A DNA stretch of 64,000 nt from an uncultured Erythrobacter sp. (GCA_947501005.1 CANMTU010000001.1:2845407-2909406), one strand, 5' to 3'; counted from the stretch's first letter, positions 28,102 to 37,635 are shown. Notes: generated by a model from the letters alone, not told the origin. Numbers and translations are program-made.

Positions 28102-29209
28102 CGGGAGCAGTCTCCAGGAAGGTGCGCGGGTTCACAGCCTTGTTGTGGATGCGCACCTCGAAATGCAAGTGCGGACCGGTGGAACGCCCGGTGCTGCCGA
28201 TCCCGCCGATGACCTCACCCGGTTCGACGTTCTGGCCGCGGGCGACGTCGAACCGCGACATATGGGCGTAGCGGGTCATCAACCCGTTGCCGTGATCGAT
28301 TTCGACCGTCAGCCCGTAACCCGCCTTCGGCCCGACGAAACCGACCTTGCCCTTGGCCGCGGCATGGATCGGCGCGCCGAGGGGGCCGCGAAAATCGAGC
28401 CCGCTATGCATCGCGCCGCCGCCGGTGAACGGATCGCGGCGATAGCCGAAGCCGGACGAGACGTATTTGAGGTTCGCCGGTTCGACCTGCGGCACGCGTG
28501 ACAGGCCGTTTTCGAGCGCCGTCATGCGGGCGATCGACAGCCCGAGCCGTTCGAACCGGGGGTCGACCGTGCCATTGGCCGAAGTGGCGAGCCGTTCGAG
28601 CGGACCACCCATCGCGGTGCGATCCGCCTGGCGCATCATCGCATCGGGATCGAGCCCCAGCGTCTCCAGCGCGGCGGCGGCCTTCTGTGCGTGCCACTCG
28701 GCATAGCGCGTGAGGCTTTCGACGAAGGCAAGCTGGCGCGCCTCGAGCCGGGCCAGCGGCGCGGCCTGCGGGAAGGCGACGCTGATGCGTTCGACCGTCG
28801 GCGTCGTTTCGCCGGCCGATTCGCGCGGCGCACCGGTCGTCTTCACATCGTCGGGCAGCGAGGCCACCATGTTCTCGATGAAATCCTGCCGCTGATCGAG
28901 GTCCGCCGTGACGGCTTCCAGATCGTCGCCATAAGCAGCCAGGCGGTCTTCGGCGGTTGCGATCTTCGCCTCGCGGGTGAGCAATGCGGCCCGTTCGCTC
29001 GCCGCGCGATACTGTGTCCATCCGGCAACCGCCATTGCCGCGGCGCACATGGCGACGGCCAGCAGCGCGGACACCACCGCGATCACCTGAACCCGCGAGG
29101 AGACCCTGACGAAGCGAACCCGCCCGTCGGAGCGTATGATGAACTCGCGTTCCGGAAATCCGGCGCGTATGCGGCTACCCCAGCCACGCATGGCAGTGTT
29201 GTGTTTCAA
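28052..29209 (-). CDS. M23 peptidoglycan DD-endopeptidase paired with bactofilin
   Basis: The 385-residue membrane-anchored protein has one N-terminal helix (about 39-65, VIAVVSALLAVAMCAAAMAVAG), a periplasmic coiled coil (about 70-130) and a C-terminal LytM domain with intact zinc ligands (MHSGLDFR, YAHMSRF, GPHLHFE). The most upstream start is TTG 29209 (AAGGGA site nearby); ATG 29191 is an alternative six codons on. The domain layout matches bactofilin-associated peptidases of Alphaproteobacteria (LmdC-like). It overlaps the bactofilin gene by 50 bp. Confidence 0.92.
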   Translation of the reverse strand: MKHNTAMRGWGSRIRAGFPEREFIIRSDGRVRFVRVSSRVQVIAVVSALLAVAMCAAAMAVAGWTQYRAASERAALLTREAKIATAEDRLAAYGDDLEAVTADLDQRQDFIENMVASLPDDVKTTGAPRESAGETTPTVERISVAFPQAAPLARLEARQLAFVESLTRYAEWHAQKAAAALETLGLDPDAMMRQADRTAMGGPLERLATSANGTVDPRFERLGLSIARMTALENGLSRVPQVEPANLKYVSSGFGYRRDPFTGGGAMHSGLDFRGPLGAPIHAAAKGKVGFVGPKAGYGLTVEIDHGNGLMTRYAHMSRFDVARGQNVEPGEVIGGIGSTGRSTGPHLHFEVRIHNKAVNPRTFLETAPDVLEEIRRAPRLAADR

Positions 29210-29459
29210 AGCGACCCGTCCCTTGGTCTATGATCCCTGCGGCGGACCTAACAAGGGCGGGGCGGGATGCGAACTTTCGGTTCCCACCGATGCCATGAAC
29301 CGAAACCTTTATGGGGTAAGATGCTTGAAACGCCGGATTTGATTGCATCCCGAACGCGCAACAATCGATAAGATGGCGTTAACCTTTTCACTGGGAAACG
29401 ATCGAAAAACGAGGCAAGCTTCTGACGGAATTTGATAAAATCCGCACTTGGAGCGATTC

Positions 29460-30137
29460 GTGACGCACGGCCAGCGGATCGGCCTGCTCGGCGGGAGCTT
29501 CAATCCGGCACATGGCGGGCATCGCAAGATATCGCTGTTCGCCGCCGAGGCTCTGCGGCTCGACGCGGTGTGGTGGCTGGTTTCCCCCGGCAATCCCCTG
29601 AAGCCTGCTGCGGGCATGGCACCGCTCGCCACCCGTTTCGCCGCCGCGACCCGGTTCGCGCGGCGTGCCCCCATCCGCGTATCCGCCGTGGAGCGGGAAC
29701 TGGGGACGCGCTACACTGCCGATACGCTGCGCGCGCTGCAGCGGCGCTATCCGAAGAAGCAGTTCGTCTGGCTGATGGGGGCCGACAATCTGGCGCAATT
29801 CCACCGCTGGAAGGACTGGCGCGGCATAGCCCGCACCATGCCGATTGCAGTGATCGCGCGTCCGGGTTATGATAGCGCCGCCCTCGCCAGCCCGGCGATG
29901 GCCTGGCTGCGGCGCTTTCGCGTGCCGCAGGCCCGGTTCTTGAATAGCGGCAGATGGAGTGCCCCGGCACTGGTAACATTGCGGTTCGACCCCGATCCCC
30001 GCTCGGCAACGGCCATCCGCCGCGCCGATCCCGACTGGGCGGACCGTCAATACGGGCGGATCCTGCGCGATCAGGTGACCTTCAATCGGATCCCGCCGCT
30101 TCCTATCTTGCCTGCAACGGACCCGGCGGCGTCTTGA
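29460..30137 (+). CDS. nadD: Nicotinate-nucleotide adenylyltransferase
   Basis: The 225-residue enzyme transfers AMP from ATP to nicotinate mononucleotide in NAD synthesis. It shows the nucleotidyltransferase GLLGGSFNPAHGGH (H-x-G-H) motif, WLVSPGNPLK, WLMGADNLAQFHRW and the C-terminal ATP-binding RSATAIRRAD. I start at GTG 29460 because a GGAG site lies at 29450-29453 with six bases spacing; a TTG at 29448 would place the site inside the gene. It opens the operon nadD-rsfS-rlmH-envC-ctpA-dsbB-coq7. Confidence 0.93.
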   Translation: MTHGQRIGLLGGSFNPAHGGHRKISLFAAEALRLDAVWWLVSPGNPLKPAAGMAPLATRFAAATRFARRAPIRVSAVERELGTRYTADTLRALQRRYPKKQFVWLMGADNLAQFHRWKDWRGIARTMPIAVIARPGYDSAALASPAMAWLRRFRVPQARFLNSGRWSAPALVTLRFDPDPRSATAIRRADPDWADRQYGRILRDQVTFNRIPPLPILPATDPAAS

Positions 30138-30194
30138 CCGGCGCCGGCGATCCCTTCAGCCCCCCTACATCCTCGAGGAGTTACACACGCGCCT

Positions 30195-30626
30195 ATGACT
30201 CAGGCGAATACCCCGTCGGCCGAGACCGGCACATCCAAATCCGGCGCCGCGTCCGTGGTTGATCCTGCGGCCGACAGCGCGCACGATCCCCTGCTGGCGC
30301 TCGTCCTCGAACAGCTGGACGAGGATCAGGCGCAGGACGTCGTCACCATCGATCTCGAAGGCAAGACGTCGATCGCCGACTACATGGTGATCGGCTCTGG
30401 CCGGTCGACCCGGCAGGTCGCCTCCATGGCGCAGAAACTGGCCGAAAAGATCAAGCATGCCGGCTTCGGCCCGGTTAAGCTGGAAGGCCTCGCCGCGGCG
30501 GACTGGGTGCTGATCGATGCGGGCGATATCGTCGTCCACCTGTTCCGCCCCGAAGTGCGCAGCTTCTACAATCTGGAGCGGATGTGGGCCTTTGGCGACG
30601 CGCCGCCGGTGGCCGGAAACGCCTGA
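30195..30626 (+). CDS. rsfS: Ribosomal silencing factor RsfS
   Basis: The 143-residue protein has a 30-residue variable N-terminus and the RsfS/Iojap domain: KTSIADYMVIGSGRSTRQV, WVLIDAGDIVVHLFRPEVRSFYNLE. RsfS binds ribosomal protein L14 and blocks subunit joining when nutrients are short. Its placement between nadD and rlmH is the common bacterial order. It begins 57 bp after nadD; a GAGGAG ribosome site lies just upstream. Confidence 0.95.
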   Translation: MTQANTPSAETGTSKSGAASVVDPAADSAHDPLLALVLEQLDEDQAQDVVTIDLEGKTSIADYMVIGSGRSTRQVASMAQKLAEKIKHAGFGPVKLEGLAAADWVLIDAGDIVVHLFRPEVRSFYNLERMWAFGDAPPVAGNA

Positions 30627-30650
30627 CACGCCAGACCCTTCCCAAGGCCA

Positions 30651-31073
30651 GTGCTTCTCCATGTCATCGCGCGCGGCAAGATCGGGCGCTCGCCCGAGGC
30701 GGAGCTGGTCGCGCGGTATGAAAAGCGCATCGCCTGGCCCCTGCGGCTGACCGAACTGCCCGAGACGGGCGGGCGCGTGCCCGAACCGCAGGCGCCGTGC
30801 CGGACCGTGCTGCTGGACGAACGCGGGCAGGATCTGACTTCCGAACGATTCGCCGCGATCCTGGGCGGCTGGCGCGACGACGGGATCCGCGAATGCCGCT
30901 TCGTCCTCGGCGCGGCGGACGGGCATGAGGATGAGGAACGGGCAGCGGCCGACCTGCTGCTCGCCTTCGGCAAGGCGACGTGGCCGCATCTGCTGGCGCG
31001 GGCGATGCTGGCCGAACAACTCTACCGGGCGACAACGATCCTCGCCGGACACCCCTATCATCGCAGCGGCTGA
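30651..31073 (+). CDS. rlmH: 23S rRNA pseudouridine-1915 N3-methyltransferase RlmH
   Basis: The 140-residue SPOUT enzyme methylates m3-pseudouridine 1915 in helix 69. Motifs are [20 protein letters not shown] and the C-terminal [21 protein letters not shown] knot region with the terminal YHR. The start is GTG 30651 with AAGG five bases upstream. Its TGA overlaps the ATG of the EnvC-like gene (TGATG). Confidence 0.95.
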   Translation: MLLHVIARGKIGRSPEAELVARYEKRIAWPLRLTELPETGGRVPEPQAPCRTVLLDERGQDLTSERFAAILGGWRDDGIRECRFVLGAADGHEDEERAAADLLLAFGKATWPHLLARAMLAEQLYRATTILAGHPYHRSG

Positions 31074-32335
31074 TGCGGCACAAGCGCGCCGTGACGTCTT
31101 CCCGAGTGACATTCGCGTTCGTCGCCGCCGCGTTTGCCGGCCTTGCCTGCCTATCGCTGGGCGCGCGGGCGGTGGCGGTGCCGCGATCCGAGGTGGCGCA
31201 ACCGGCCATGCTGCGCGGCGCCCTTGAGACCGCGCGGCAGCAGCAACGCGCGGCGCAGCAACGCGCCGAACGGCTGGAAGCGCAGACCAGACAGTCGGAG
31301 CGGGCGGCGGACAAGGCGATGCGCCAGGCCGCCGCGACCGCCGCACGGGTGCAGCAGTCGGAAGCCGGCATCGCCGCCGCGCAGGCAGAGATCGCACTGA
31401 TCGATCGGCAGAGAACCGCACTCGAACGGCAATTGCGGCAGCGCCGCGCGCCGCTTCTGCAATTGACCGGTGCGTTGCAGACCATGGCGAGCCGTCCGGT
31501 GACGTTGTCGCTCCTGCAACCCGGCTCGCTTGGCGACATTGTGCACACCCGCGCGGTGCTTGCCGGGGCGGTGCCCGAAATCCGCGCCCGTACCGCCGCC
31601 TTGCGGGGCGATATGCTGCGCGCGGCGGCGCTGAGGAAACAGCGGACCCGCTTGCTCGCGGCGCTGCGCGAGGCGCAAGGCGAGATGGCGGCCCGGCGGC
31701 GCGACCTCCTCGCTCTGGCCGAGACGCAGCGCATCGCCGCCCGGCGTTCGGGCGGCAACGCAGCGCGTGAAAACAACCGTGCCCTCGCTCTGGCGGAGGA
31801 ATCGCGCGATCTCGATGCCCTGCTCGGCGCGTTCAGCGCGGACAGCGCGTTGCGGACCCGGCTGGCCGCGCTGCCCGGCCCGGTTCTCCTGCCCTCCTAC
31901 TCGGCCGCTGCCCGACCGGCCGCGAGCGCCCCCGCCGCACGCTCAGCCCCCGCCGCCAAGACCGAAGGGCGCCCGCCAAGCATCCAGCTCCCCGCCGCCG
32001 GGCAGGTCGTCACCGGGTTCGGCGAGGTGGGCGCCGGCGATGCGCGCAGCACCGGCATCGATATCGTCCCGCGCGCCCGCGCGGTGATCGTGTCGCCGGC
32101 CGGCGGCAGGGTCGCCTTCGCCGGGCCGTATCGCGGCTATGACACGATCGTGATCCTCGAACACGACAACGGGTGGAGCAGTCTCGTCACCGGCCTTGGC
32201 GAAACCAGCGTGACCATCGGGCAGACCGTTGGCGCCGGCTACCCGCTTGGCCGGGCGGGCGACGAAGACCCCCGCATCGGGTTCGAATTGCGCGAGGGCG
32301 GGCAGCCGGTCAATCCGCTGCCCTATCTGCGCTGA
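31073..32335 (+). CDS. envC: EnvC-like murein hydrolase activator (degenerate LytM)
   Basis: The 420-residue secreted protein has an N-terminal signal, a long coiled coil (about 45-150, many Q/R/A/E) and a further helical region, then a C-terminal LytM domain. The M23 zinc motifs are lost: the H-x-x-x-D position reads STGIDIV and the H-x-H position reads RIGFELR. That is the pattern of EnvC, which activates amidases during cell separation instead of cutting murein itself. The ATG overlaps the rlmH stop by one base, and ctpA follows. Confidence 0.88.
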   Translation: MRHKRAVTSSRVTFAFVAAAFAGLACLSLGARAVAVPRSEVAQPAMLRGALETARQQQRAAQQRAERLEAQTRQSERAADKAMRQAAATAARVQQSEAGIAAAQAEIALIDRQRTALERQLRQRRAPLLQLTGALQTMASRPVTLSLLQPGSLGDIVHTRAVLAGAVPEIRARTAALRGDMLRAAALRKQRTRLLAALREAQGEMAARRRDLLALAETQRIAARRSGGNAARENNRALALAEESRDLDALLGAFSADSALRTRLAALPGPVLLPSYSAAARPAASAPAARSAPAAKTEGRPPSIQLPAAGQVVTGFGEVGAGDARSTGIDIVPRARAVIVSPAGGRVAFAGPYRGYDTIVILEHDNGWSSLVTGLGETSVTIGQTVGAGYPLGRAGDEDPRIGFELREGGQPVNPLPYLR

Positions 32336-32422
32336 CGGGGGCTCCAATCGCGACCGCGCCGCGGATCATCTTTCATTCACGCCCGATCGCCTATAAAGAC
32401 GCCCTAACGCAAGGAAACCCGA

Positions 32423-33763
32423 ATGAAATTTGCCGCTTTCGCCCGATCGGCCGCGCTCGTGACCGCCGTGGCACTCGTTCCCGCCACGACATCCGGCATG
32501 GCCCAGGTCGATGCGAAGGCCGGGCCCGAGTTCGGCAAGCTGTTCGCCGTGTATCAGCGGATCAAGGCCAATTACGTCGAGCAGGTGGACGACGAGACGC
32601 TGATCAAGGGCGCGATCAGCGGGATGCTCGCCTCGCTCGATCCGCATTCCTCCTATCTCGACGGCAACGATCTGCAGCGGCTCGAGACGATGATCGACGG
32701 CAATTATTCCGGTCTCGGCCTGTCGGTCGTGGACGATGAGGGCGCGGTCAAGGTCATATCGCCGTTCAAGGGCAGCCCGGCGGACCGGGCGGGCCTGAAG
32801 GCCGGCGACTACATCACCCATCTCGACGGCCAGCTGATCTACGGCCTCGAACTCGACGAGGCGGTGGCGCGGATGCGCGGCGAAGCCGGCACCAGTATCC
32901 AGCTGACGGTGTTCCGCCCGGGTCGGGACGAGCCGCTGGAACTCTCGGTGACGCGCGGCGTCATCGAGCTGGAGCCGGTCACCTGGGAACTGGAAGACGG
33001 CAGTATCGGCCATATCTCGGTCAACGAATTCTCGCGCGATGTCGGGGCCGACGTGTTCGCCGCGTGGAAGGGGCTGCAGGCGAAGGCCGGCGGCCGGCTC
33101 AACGGCCTCGTCCTCGACCTGCGCCGCAATCCCGGCGGCTCGCTCGACGAGGCGGTGGCGCTGTCCGACCTGTTCCTGAGCAAGGGGCAGATCGTCAGCC
33201 AGCGCGGCCGCACCAAGGGCGAGACGATCTCCTACGATGCGGAGACCATGTTCCGCGGCGACATCACCAATGGCGTGCCGATCATCGTGCTGATCGACGC
33301 GGGCTCCGCCTCGGCGAGCGAGATCGTCGCCGGTGCCATTCAGGATCACCGCCGCGGCGTGGTGATGGGCGAGCGCAGTTTCGGCAAGGGCAGCGTACAG
33401 TCGCTCCTGCCGCTGGGCCGCGACGCCGCGCTCAAACTGACGACGGCGCGCTATTACACGCCTTCGGGCCATTCGGTTCAGGAGGGCGGGATCAAGCCCG
33501 ACATCGCCGTGCCGCAGCTGTCCGATCCCGACCTTGCCAAGCGGGCCAAATTCCAGATGCGCGAAAGCGACCTGCGCGGTCACCTCGTGAACGAGCTGGG
33601 CCTCGCGGACGACGAATTGACGGCCGACCTGCGCAGCGATCCGCGCTTCCAGGCGACCGCGGAAGAGCTTGCGGCGAAGGGGATCGAGGATTTCCAGCTC
33701 AACTACGCGCTGGAAACCTTGCGCCGCACCGCGCCCGGCAGGCTGGCGACGCGCGCGAAATAG
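32423..33763 (+). CDS. ctpA: S41 C-terminal processing peptidase (CtpA)
   Basis: The 446-residue periplasmic protease has a signal peptide (cut near GMAQ), a PDZ domain (about 85-165, GLGLSVVDDEGAVKVISPFKGSPADRAG region) and the S41 catalytic core with DAGSASASEIVAG (Ser) and GERSFGKGSVQ (Lys of the Ser-Lys dyad). It trims C-termini of envelope proteins and often controls murein hydrolases. Its position just after the EnvC-like gene is a common arrangement in Alphaproteobacteria. Confidence 0.94.
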   Translation: MKFAAFARSAALVTAVALVPATTSGMAQVDAKAGPEFGKLFAVYQRIKANYVEQVDDETLIKGAISGMLASLDPHSSYLDGNDLQRLETMIDGNYSGLGLSVVDDEGAVKVISPFKGSPADRAGLKAGDYITHLDGQLIYGLELDEAVARMRGEAGTSIQLTVFRPGRDEPLELSVTRGVIELEPVTWELEDGSIGHISVNEFSRDVGADVFAAWKGLQAKAGGRLNGLVLDLRRNPGGSLDEAVALSDLFLSKGQIVSQRGRTKGETISYDAETMFRGDITNGVPIIVLIDAGSASASEIVAGAIQDHRRGVVMGERSFGKGSVQSLLPLGRDAALKLTTARYYTPSGHSVQEGGIKPDIAVPQLSDPDLAKRAKFQMRESDLRGHLVNELGLADDELTADLRSDPRFQATAEELAAKGIEDFQLNYALETLRRTAPGRLATRAK

Positions 33764-33779
33764 GCATGGCAGGGGCGCG

Positions 33780-34259
33780 ATGAGAATGCGCGGATCGACG
33801 CGCTCGGCCCAGTGGCTCGCACTGGCGCTTCCCGCCCTGCTGCTGGGCGGGGCATATGTCTCGCAATACGGCTTCGGCCTGTATCCGTGCGAGATGTGCC
33901 TGTGGCAGCGCTGGCCGCACTTTGCGGCGCTGGCATTGGCGGCGCTGTCGTTCCTGCTGAAACCGGCGCGGCTGTTCGTGGCGCTGGCGGCGGGCGGCAT
34001 CCTCACCTCGGGCCTGATCGGCGGATTTCACGCCGGGGTGGAGTATGGCTGGTGGGAAGGGGTGACCTCCTGCGCGGTCACCGCCCCGATCGCGCCGGGG
34101 CAGAACGCGCTCGACGCCATCATGAACGCGCCGCTGGTGCGGTGCGACCAGCCGGCCTGGACGCTGTTCGGCATCAGCCTGGCAGGGTACAACTTCCTCA
34201 TATCGACGCTTGGCGCGCTGGCGATATTCCGGCTCTTGAAGGTACCGCAAAACCGATGA
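33780..34259 (+). CDS. dsbB: Disulfide bond formation protein DsbB family
   Basis: The 159-residue membrane protein has four predicted helices and the two periplasmic cysteine pairs of DsbB: C37/C40 (YPCEMCLWQRW) and C98/C122 (TSCAVT, RCDQPAW). It re-oxidises DsbA and passes electrons to ubiquinone. I start at ATG 33780, 16 bp after ctpA; longer frames run through ctpA. The stop overlaps coq7 by 4 bp, and coq7 makes the quinone that DsbB uses. Confidence 0.9.
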   Translation: MRMRGSTRSAQWLALALPALLLGGAYVSQYGFGLYPCEMCLWQRWPHFAALALAALSFLLKPARLFVALAAGGILTSGLIGGFHAGVEYGWWEGVTSCAVTAPIAPGQNALDAIMNAPLVRCDQPAWTLFGISLAGYNFLISTLGALAIFRLLKVPQNR

Positions 34260-34783
34260 CCAGAACCCCCGATCATATCGCCCGCATGATTCGCGTCGAC
34301 CAGGCGGGCGAGTTCGGCGCCACCCGCATCTATGCCGGGCAGCTTGCCGTCATGGGCGACCGGGGGCCGCATTCGGCGGAAATCGCGGGCATGGCCGAAC
34401 AGGAAGCGGGGCATCGCGCGAAGTTCGATGCGTTGATGGCCCGGCGCGGCGTGCGGCCGACCCTGTTGCAACCCTTCTGGGACCGGGCCGGCTTCGCGCT
34501 CGGCGCGGTGACCGCCCTGATCGGCCCCGAAGCGGCGATGGCCTGCACCGCGGCGGTCGAGACCGAGATCGACGATCATTACTCGCAGCAGCTCGATGCC
34601 CTGCTGGAAAGCGGTGAAGACGTTGAACTGGCCGGCATGATCGAGGAATTCCGCGAGGACGAGCGCGAGCACCGGGATGCCGCGCTGGCCGCCGGCGCGG
34701 AACGGGCGCCGGCCTATCCCGTGTTGTCCGGCATAATTCGCCTGGGATGCCGGGCCGCGATCCGCCTGTCGCAACGCATCTGA
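34256..34783 (+). CDS. coq7: Demethoxyubiquinone hydroxylase (Coq7 family)
   Basis: The 175-residue di-iron monooxygenase hydroxylates demethoxyubiquinol in ubiquinone synthesis. The ferritin-like ligands are visible as E in DQAGEFGA, EQEAGH, ETEIDDHY and EFREDEREH. The length is typical of alphaproteobacterial Coq7. It overlaps dsbB by 4 bp (ATGA) and ends the operon. Confidence 0.93.
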   Translation: MTRTPDHIARMIRVDQAGEFGATRIYAGQLAVMGDRGPHSAEIAGMAEQEAGHRAKFDALMARRGVRPTLLQPFWDRAGFALGAVTALIGPEAAMACTAAVETEIDDHYSQQLDALLESGEDVELAGMIEEFREDEREHRDAALAAGAERAPAYPVLSGIIRLGCRAAIRLSQRI

Positions 34784-34887
34784 CGGGAACGAAGCCCCTT
34801 CGACAAGCGCTTCACAACCGGTTCACCGCGCATCGTGCCAGATGGGCCTGCGCCGCCCGATCACGCCGCCCCGCTTACGAGGACATC

Positions 34888-35496
34888 ATGCTCAAACCCG
34901 CCATTTCCGCCGCTGCCCTGATTTCCGCCGGCTTGGCCGCGCCTGCACTGGCGCAGGACGCCGCGGCGCCGCTGCCGGCCGACGACAGCTACAACATGGT
35001 CATCGTCTATGGCGACGACGAATGCCCGGCGAGCACGGACGACGTGATCGTGGTCTGCGCGCGCAAGGCCGAGGGCGAACGCTATCGCATCCCCGAACAG
35101 CTGCGCTCTTCCGATAGTCCGCAGAACCGCAGCTGGGCGGACCGGGTGGAAAGCTTCGAGATGGTCGGCGCGTTCGGAACGATGTCGTGCTCGCCGGTCG
35201 GCGCGGGCGGGGTGACCGGCTGCACGCAGGAAATGATCCGCAAGGCCTATGCCGACAAGGATGCGGCCCCCACGGTCCGCTTCTCGCAGATCATCGAGAA
35301 CATGCGGCAGGAACGCCTCGCCACGATCGACGAGGATGCCGCGGCGACTCAGCGCGACGTCGAGATGATCGAGCGCGAATACATGCAGCGCCTCGAACGC
35401 GAGCGGGCGGCGGAATTGCCGGACGAAGCGGGCGCGGCGGCTCCGCCGCGGACCGAGGCGCTGGCCGTGCCGCCGCAGGATGCCGGAGACGAATAG
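34888..35496 (+). CDS. Secreted hypothetical protein
   Basis: The 202-residue product has a signal peptide (1-24, cut after ALAQ), a conserved-looking middle (VIVYGDDECPASTDDVIVVCARK, then ERYRIPEQLR) with paired cysteines, another pair around TMSCSP/TGCTQE, and an acidic coiled tail. I do not recognise a named domain, though similar signal-peptide proteins with a CARK-type motif are frequent in Sphingomonadales. ATG 34888 has a GAGGA ribosome site, which decides against the longer frame from 34747 that overlaps coq7. Confidence 0.75.
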   Translation: MLKPAISAAALISAGLAAPALAQDAAAPLPADDSYNMVIVYGDDECPASTDDVIVVCARKAEGERYRIPEQLRSSDSPQNRSWADRVESFEMVGAFGTMSCSPVGAGGVTGCTQEMIRKAYADKDAAPTVRFSQIIENMRQERLATIDEDAAATQRDVEMIEREYMQRLERERAAELPDEAGAAAPPRTEALAVPPQDAGDE

Positions 35497-35520
35497 GACG
35501 CCCTGCGGCCCCACGCACCC

Positions 35521-36636
35521 ATGAAAGTCCTCACGGTCTTCGGGACCCGGCCCGAAGCGATCAAGCTGTATCCGGTGATCCATGCGCTGCGCGCCGACGC
35601 GCGCATTGAAAGCCGCGTCTGCATCACCGCGCAGCATCGCGAGATGCTGGACCAGGTGCTTCACTTCGCCGGCATAACGCCCGATCACGATCTTGACCTG
35701 ATGCAGGCGCGCCAGTCGCTCGACGAACTGGTCGCCCGCGCGCTGATCGCAGTCGGCCGGGTGCTCGATACCGAGCGGCCGGACTGGCTCGTGGTGCAGG
35801 GCGATACCAGCACCGCATTCGCCGCCGCGCTTGCCGCCCATCATCGCAAGATCCCGGTCTGCCATGTCGAGGCGGGGCTGCGCAGCGGCGATCTTCACCA
35901 GCCGTGGCCGGAGGAAATGAACCGCCGCGTCATCGCGACCTTTGCCGCGCTGCATTGCGCGCCGACCGAGATCGCCGCCGACAATCTCCTGCGCGAAAGC
36001 GTCGATCCTGCCCGGGTCCATGTTACCGGCAATACGGTGATCGATGCCCTGCTCCGCACGCGGGCGCGATTGCTGGAGGCGCGGGAGCTTGCCGGGACCA
36101 TGCGGGCCATGGAGGATCGGTTTCGCGGTCGGCGGATCATCGGCGTCACCGCCCATCGGCGCGAGAATTTGGGCGAGATGCACGCGATCGCCGCCACCCT
36201 TCGCCAGCTCGCGCGGCGGCCGGATGTGGGAATCGTCTTTCCCGTTCACCGCAACCCCGCCGTGCGCGACGTCATGCAGGCCGAACTGGCGGGGCTCGAC
36301 AATCTCGCGCTGATCGAACCGCTCGCCTATCCCGAATTCGTGCGGTTGCTCGACGTGGCGCACCTGATGCTGACCGATAGCGGCGGGGTGCAGGAAGAGG
36401 CGCCGGCGCTGGGCACGCCGGTGCTGGTGATGCGCGAGACGACCGAGCGGCCCGAGGCGATCGCGGCGGGAACCGCGCGGCTGGTGGGCACGAATTGCGA
36501 CAAAATCGTGTGCGAGACCAGCCGGCTGCTCGACGATCCCGAAACTCACGCGGCGATGGCGCGAGCCGTCAATCCCTATGGCGACGGCAAGGCGGCCGCG
36601 CGCATCCGCGACCTGCTGGTCTCCGCCCCCCGCTAG
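35521..36636 (+). CDS. wecB: Non-hydrolysing UDP-N-acetylglucosamine 2-epimerase
   Basis: The 371-residue GT-B fold enzyme interconverts UDP-GlcNAc and UDP-ManNAc for surface glycans. Family blocks are FGTRPEAIK, VCITAQHREMLDQ, VQGDTSTAF, HVEAGLRSGD, EEMNRR, VTAHRREN, and DSGGVQEEAP. The stop overlaps the 3' end of the convergent epimerase gene by 4 bp. No N-acetylmannosamine dehydrogenase (wecC) is adjacent, so the product's use is encoded elsewhere. Confidence 0.95.
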   Translation: MKVLTVFGTRPEAIKLYPVIHALRADARIESRVCITAQHREMLDQVLHFAGITPDHDLDLMQARQSLDELVARALIAVGRVLDTERPDWLVVQGDTSTAFAAALAAHHRKIPVCHVEAGLRSGDLHQPWPEEMNRRVIATFAALHCAPTEIAADNLLRESVDPARVHVTGNTVIDALLRTRARLLEARELAGTMRAMEDRFRGRRIIGVTAHRRENLGEMHAIAATLRQLARRPDVGIVFPVHRNPAVRDVMQAELAGLDNLALIEPLAYPEFVRLLDVAHLMLTDSGGVQEEAPALGTPVLVMRETTERPEAIAAGTARLVGTNCDKIVCETSRLLDDPETHAAMARAVNPYGDGKAAARIRDLLVSAPR

Positions 36637-37631
36637 ACCCCGTGGTAGCGGCGAAACCATTCGACGAAGCGGGGGATGCCCTCGTCGATGGAGATGGACG
36701 GGTTGTAGCCCAGATCGTCGCGGATGGCGTCGACATCGGCCCGCGTCTTCTCGACATCGCCGGGCTGCATCGGCAGGAACTCGATCCGGGCTTTGCGGCC
36801 GCAGGCTTCCTCGATCAGACCGATGACCCGGGTCAGCTTCTCGCTGCGGTTGGTGCCGATATTGTAGATCGCATGCGGCTTGACGCTGCCGCCGGGCTTT
36901 ACGCGCCCGTCATCGCGCGGCGGATTGTCCACGCAGGCGAGCACGCCCCCGACGATATCATCGATATAGGTGAAATCGCGCCACATCTCGCCCTGGTTGA
37001 ACAGGCTGACCGGGCGCCCGGCGAGGATCGCGTCGGTGAACAGCCACATCGCCATGTCGGGCCGGCCCCACGGACCGTAGACGGTAAAGAAGCGCAGACC
37101 GGTAAGCGGTATGCGGTGTAGGTGGCCGTAAGTCTCGCTGATCAGTTCGTCCGCCCGCTTGGTCGCGGCATAGAGCGAGACGGGATGGCCCAACCGATCC
37201 TCCACCCCCCCGGGCAGGGCATCGCTCTCGCCATAGACCGAGGAGGAACTGGCATAGACCACCGGCAGCCCGCCGCGGCGGCGCGCCACCTCCAGCATGT
37301 TGAGATGGCCGAGGATATTGGCATCGATATAGGCGCGCGGATTTTCGAGGCTGTAGCGCACCCCCGCCTGCGCCCCCAGATGGACGATACTGTCGAACTC
37401 GGCCCCGGCCAGCGCCGTGTCGAGCGCTTCGGCATCGGCGAAATCGACCTGCGCGAAGCGAAACCGGCCCTCGCTCGCCTGCTCGACTGCGCGCACCCGG
37501 CCCTGCTTGAGTGTGACATCGTAGTAATCGTTGAGGCTGTCGATCCCGACGACCTCGTCGCCGCGTTCGCACAGGCGACGCGCGATGGCGGCGCCGATGA
37601 AGCCGCCGGCGCCGGTCACGAGAATTTTCAA
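36633..37631 (-). CDS. UDP-glucuronate 4-epimerase-like SDR
   Basis: The 332-residue extended SDR has the NAD motif GAGGFIG, HLGAQAGVRYSLENP, SSSSVYG and catalytic Y-x-x-x-K (YAATKRA). The AGVRYS and FTVYGPWGRPDMA blocks are typical of UDP-glucuronate 4-epimerases (LspL/Cap1J type) making UDP-galacturonate. A different UDP-hexose epimerase specificity cannot be excluded. It lies 4 bp downstream of the fabI stop on the same strand and converges on wecB. Confidence 0.9.
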   Translation of the reverse strand: MKILVTGAGGFIGAAIARRLCERGDEVVGIDSLNDYYDVTLKQGRVRAVEQASEGRFRFAQVDFADAEALDTALAGAEFDSIVHLGAQAGVRYSLENPRAYIDANILGHLNMLEVARRRGGLPVVYASSSSVYGESDALPGGVEDRLGHPVSLYAATKRADELISETYGHLHRIPLTGLRFFTVYGPWGRPDMAMWLFTDAILAGRPVSLFNQGEMWRDFTYIDDIVGGVLACVDNPPRDDGRVKPGGSVKPHAIYNIGTNRSEKLTRVIGLIEEACGRKARIEFLPMQPGDVEKTRADVDAIRDDLGYNPSISIDEGIPRFVEWFRRYHGV

Positions 37632-37635
37632 CCGC

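Noticed and set aside
34794..34820. GGAAC-N17-CGCT upstream of the secreted hypothetical gene
   Set aside because: It matches an EcfG promoter loosely, but overlaps the coq7 stop region and the gene has no stress-related feature, so I did not annotate it.
34861..36660. 599-codon open frame on the minus strand
   Set aside because: It is antisense to the secreted hypothetical gene and wecB; composition is the usual H/R/D-rich shadow.
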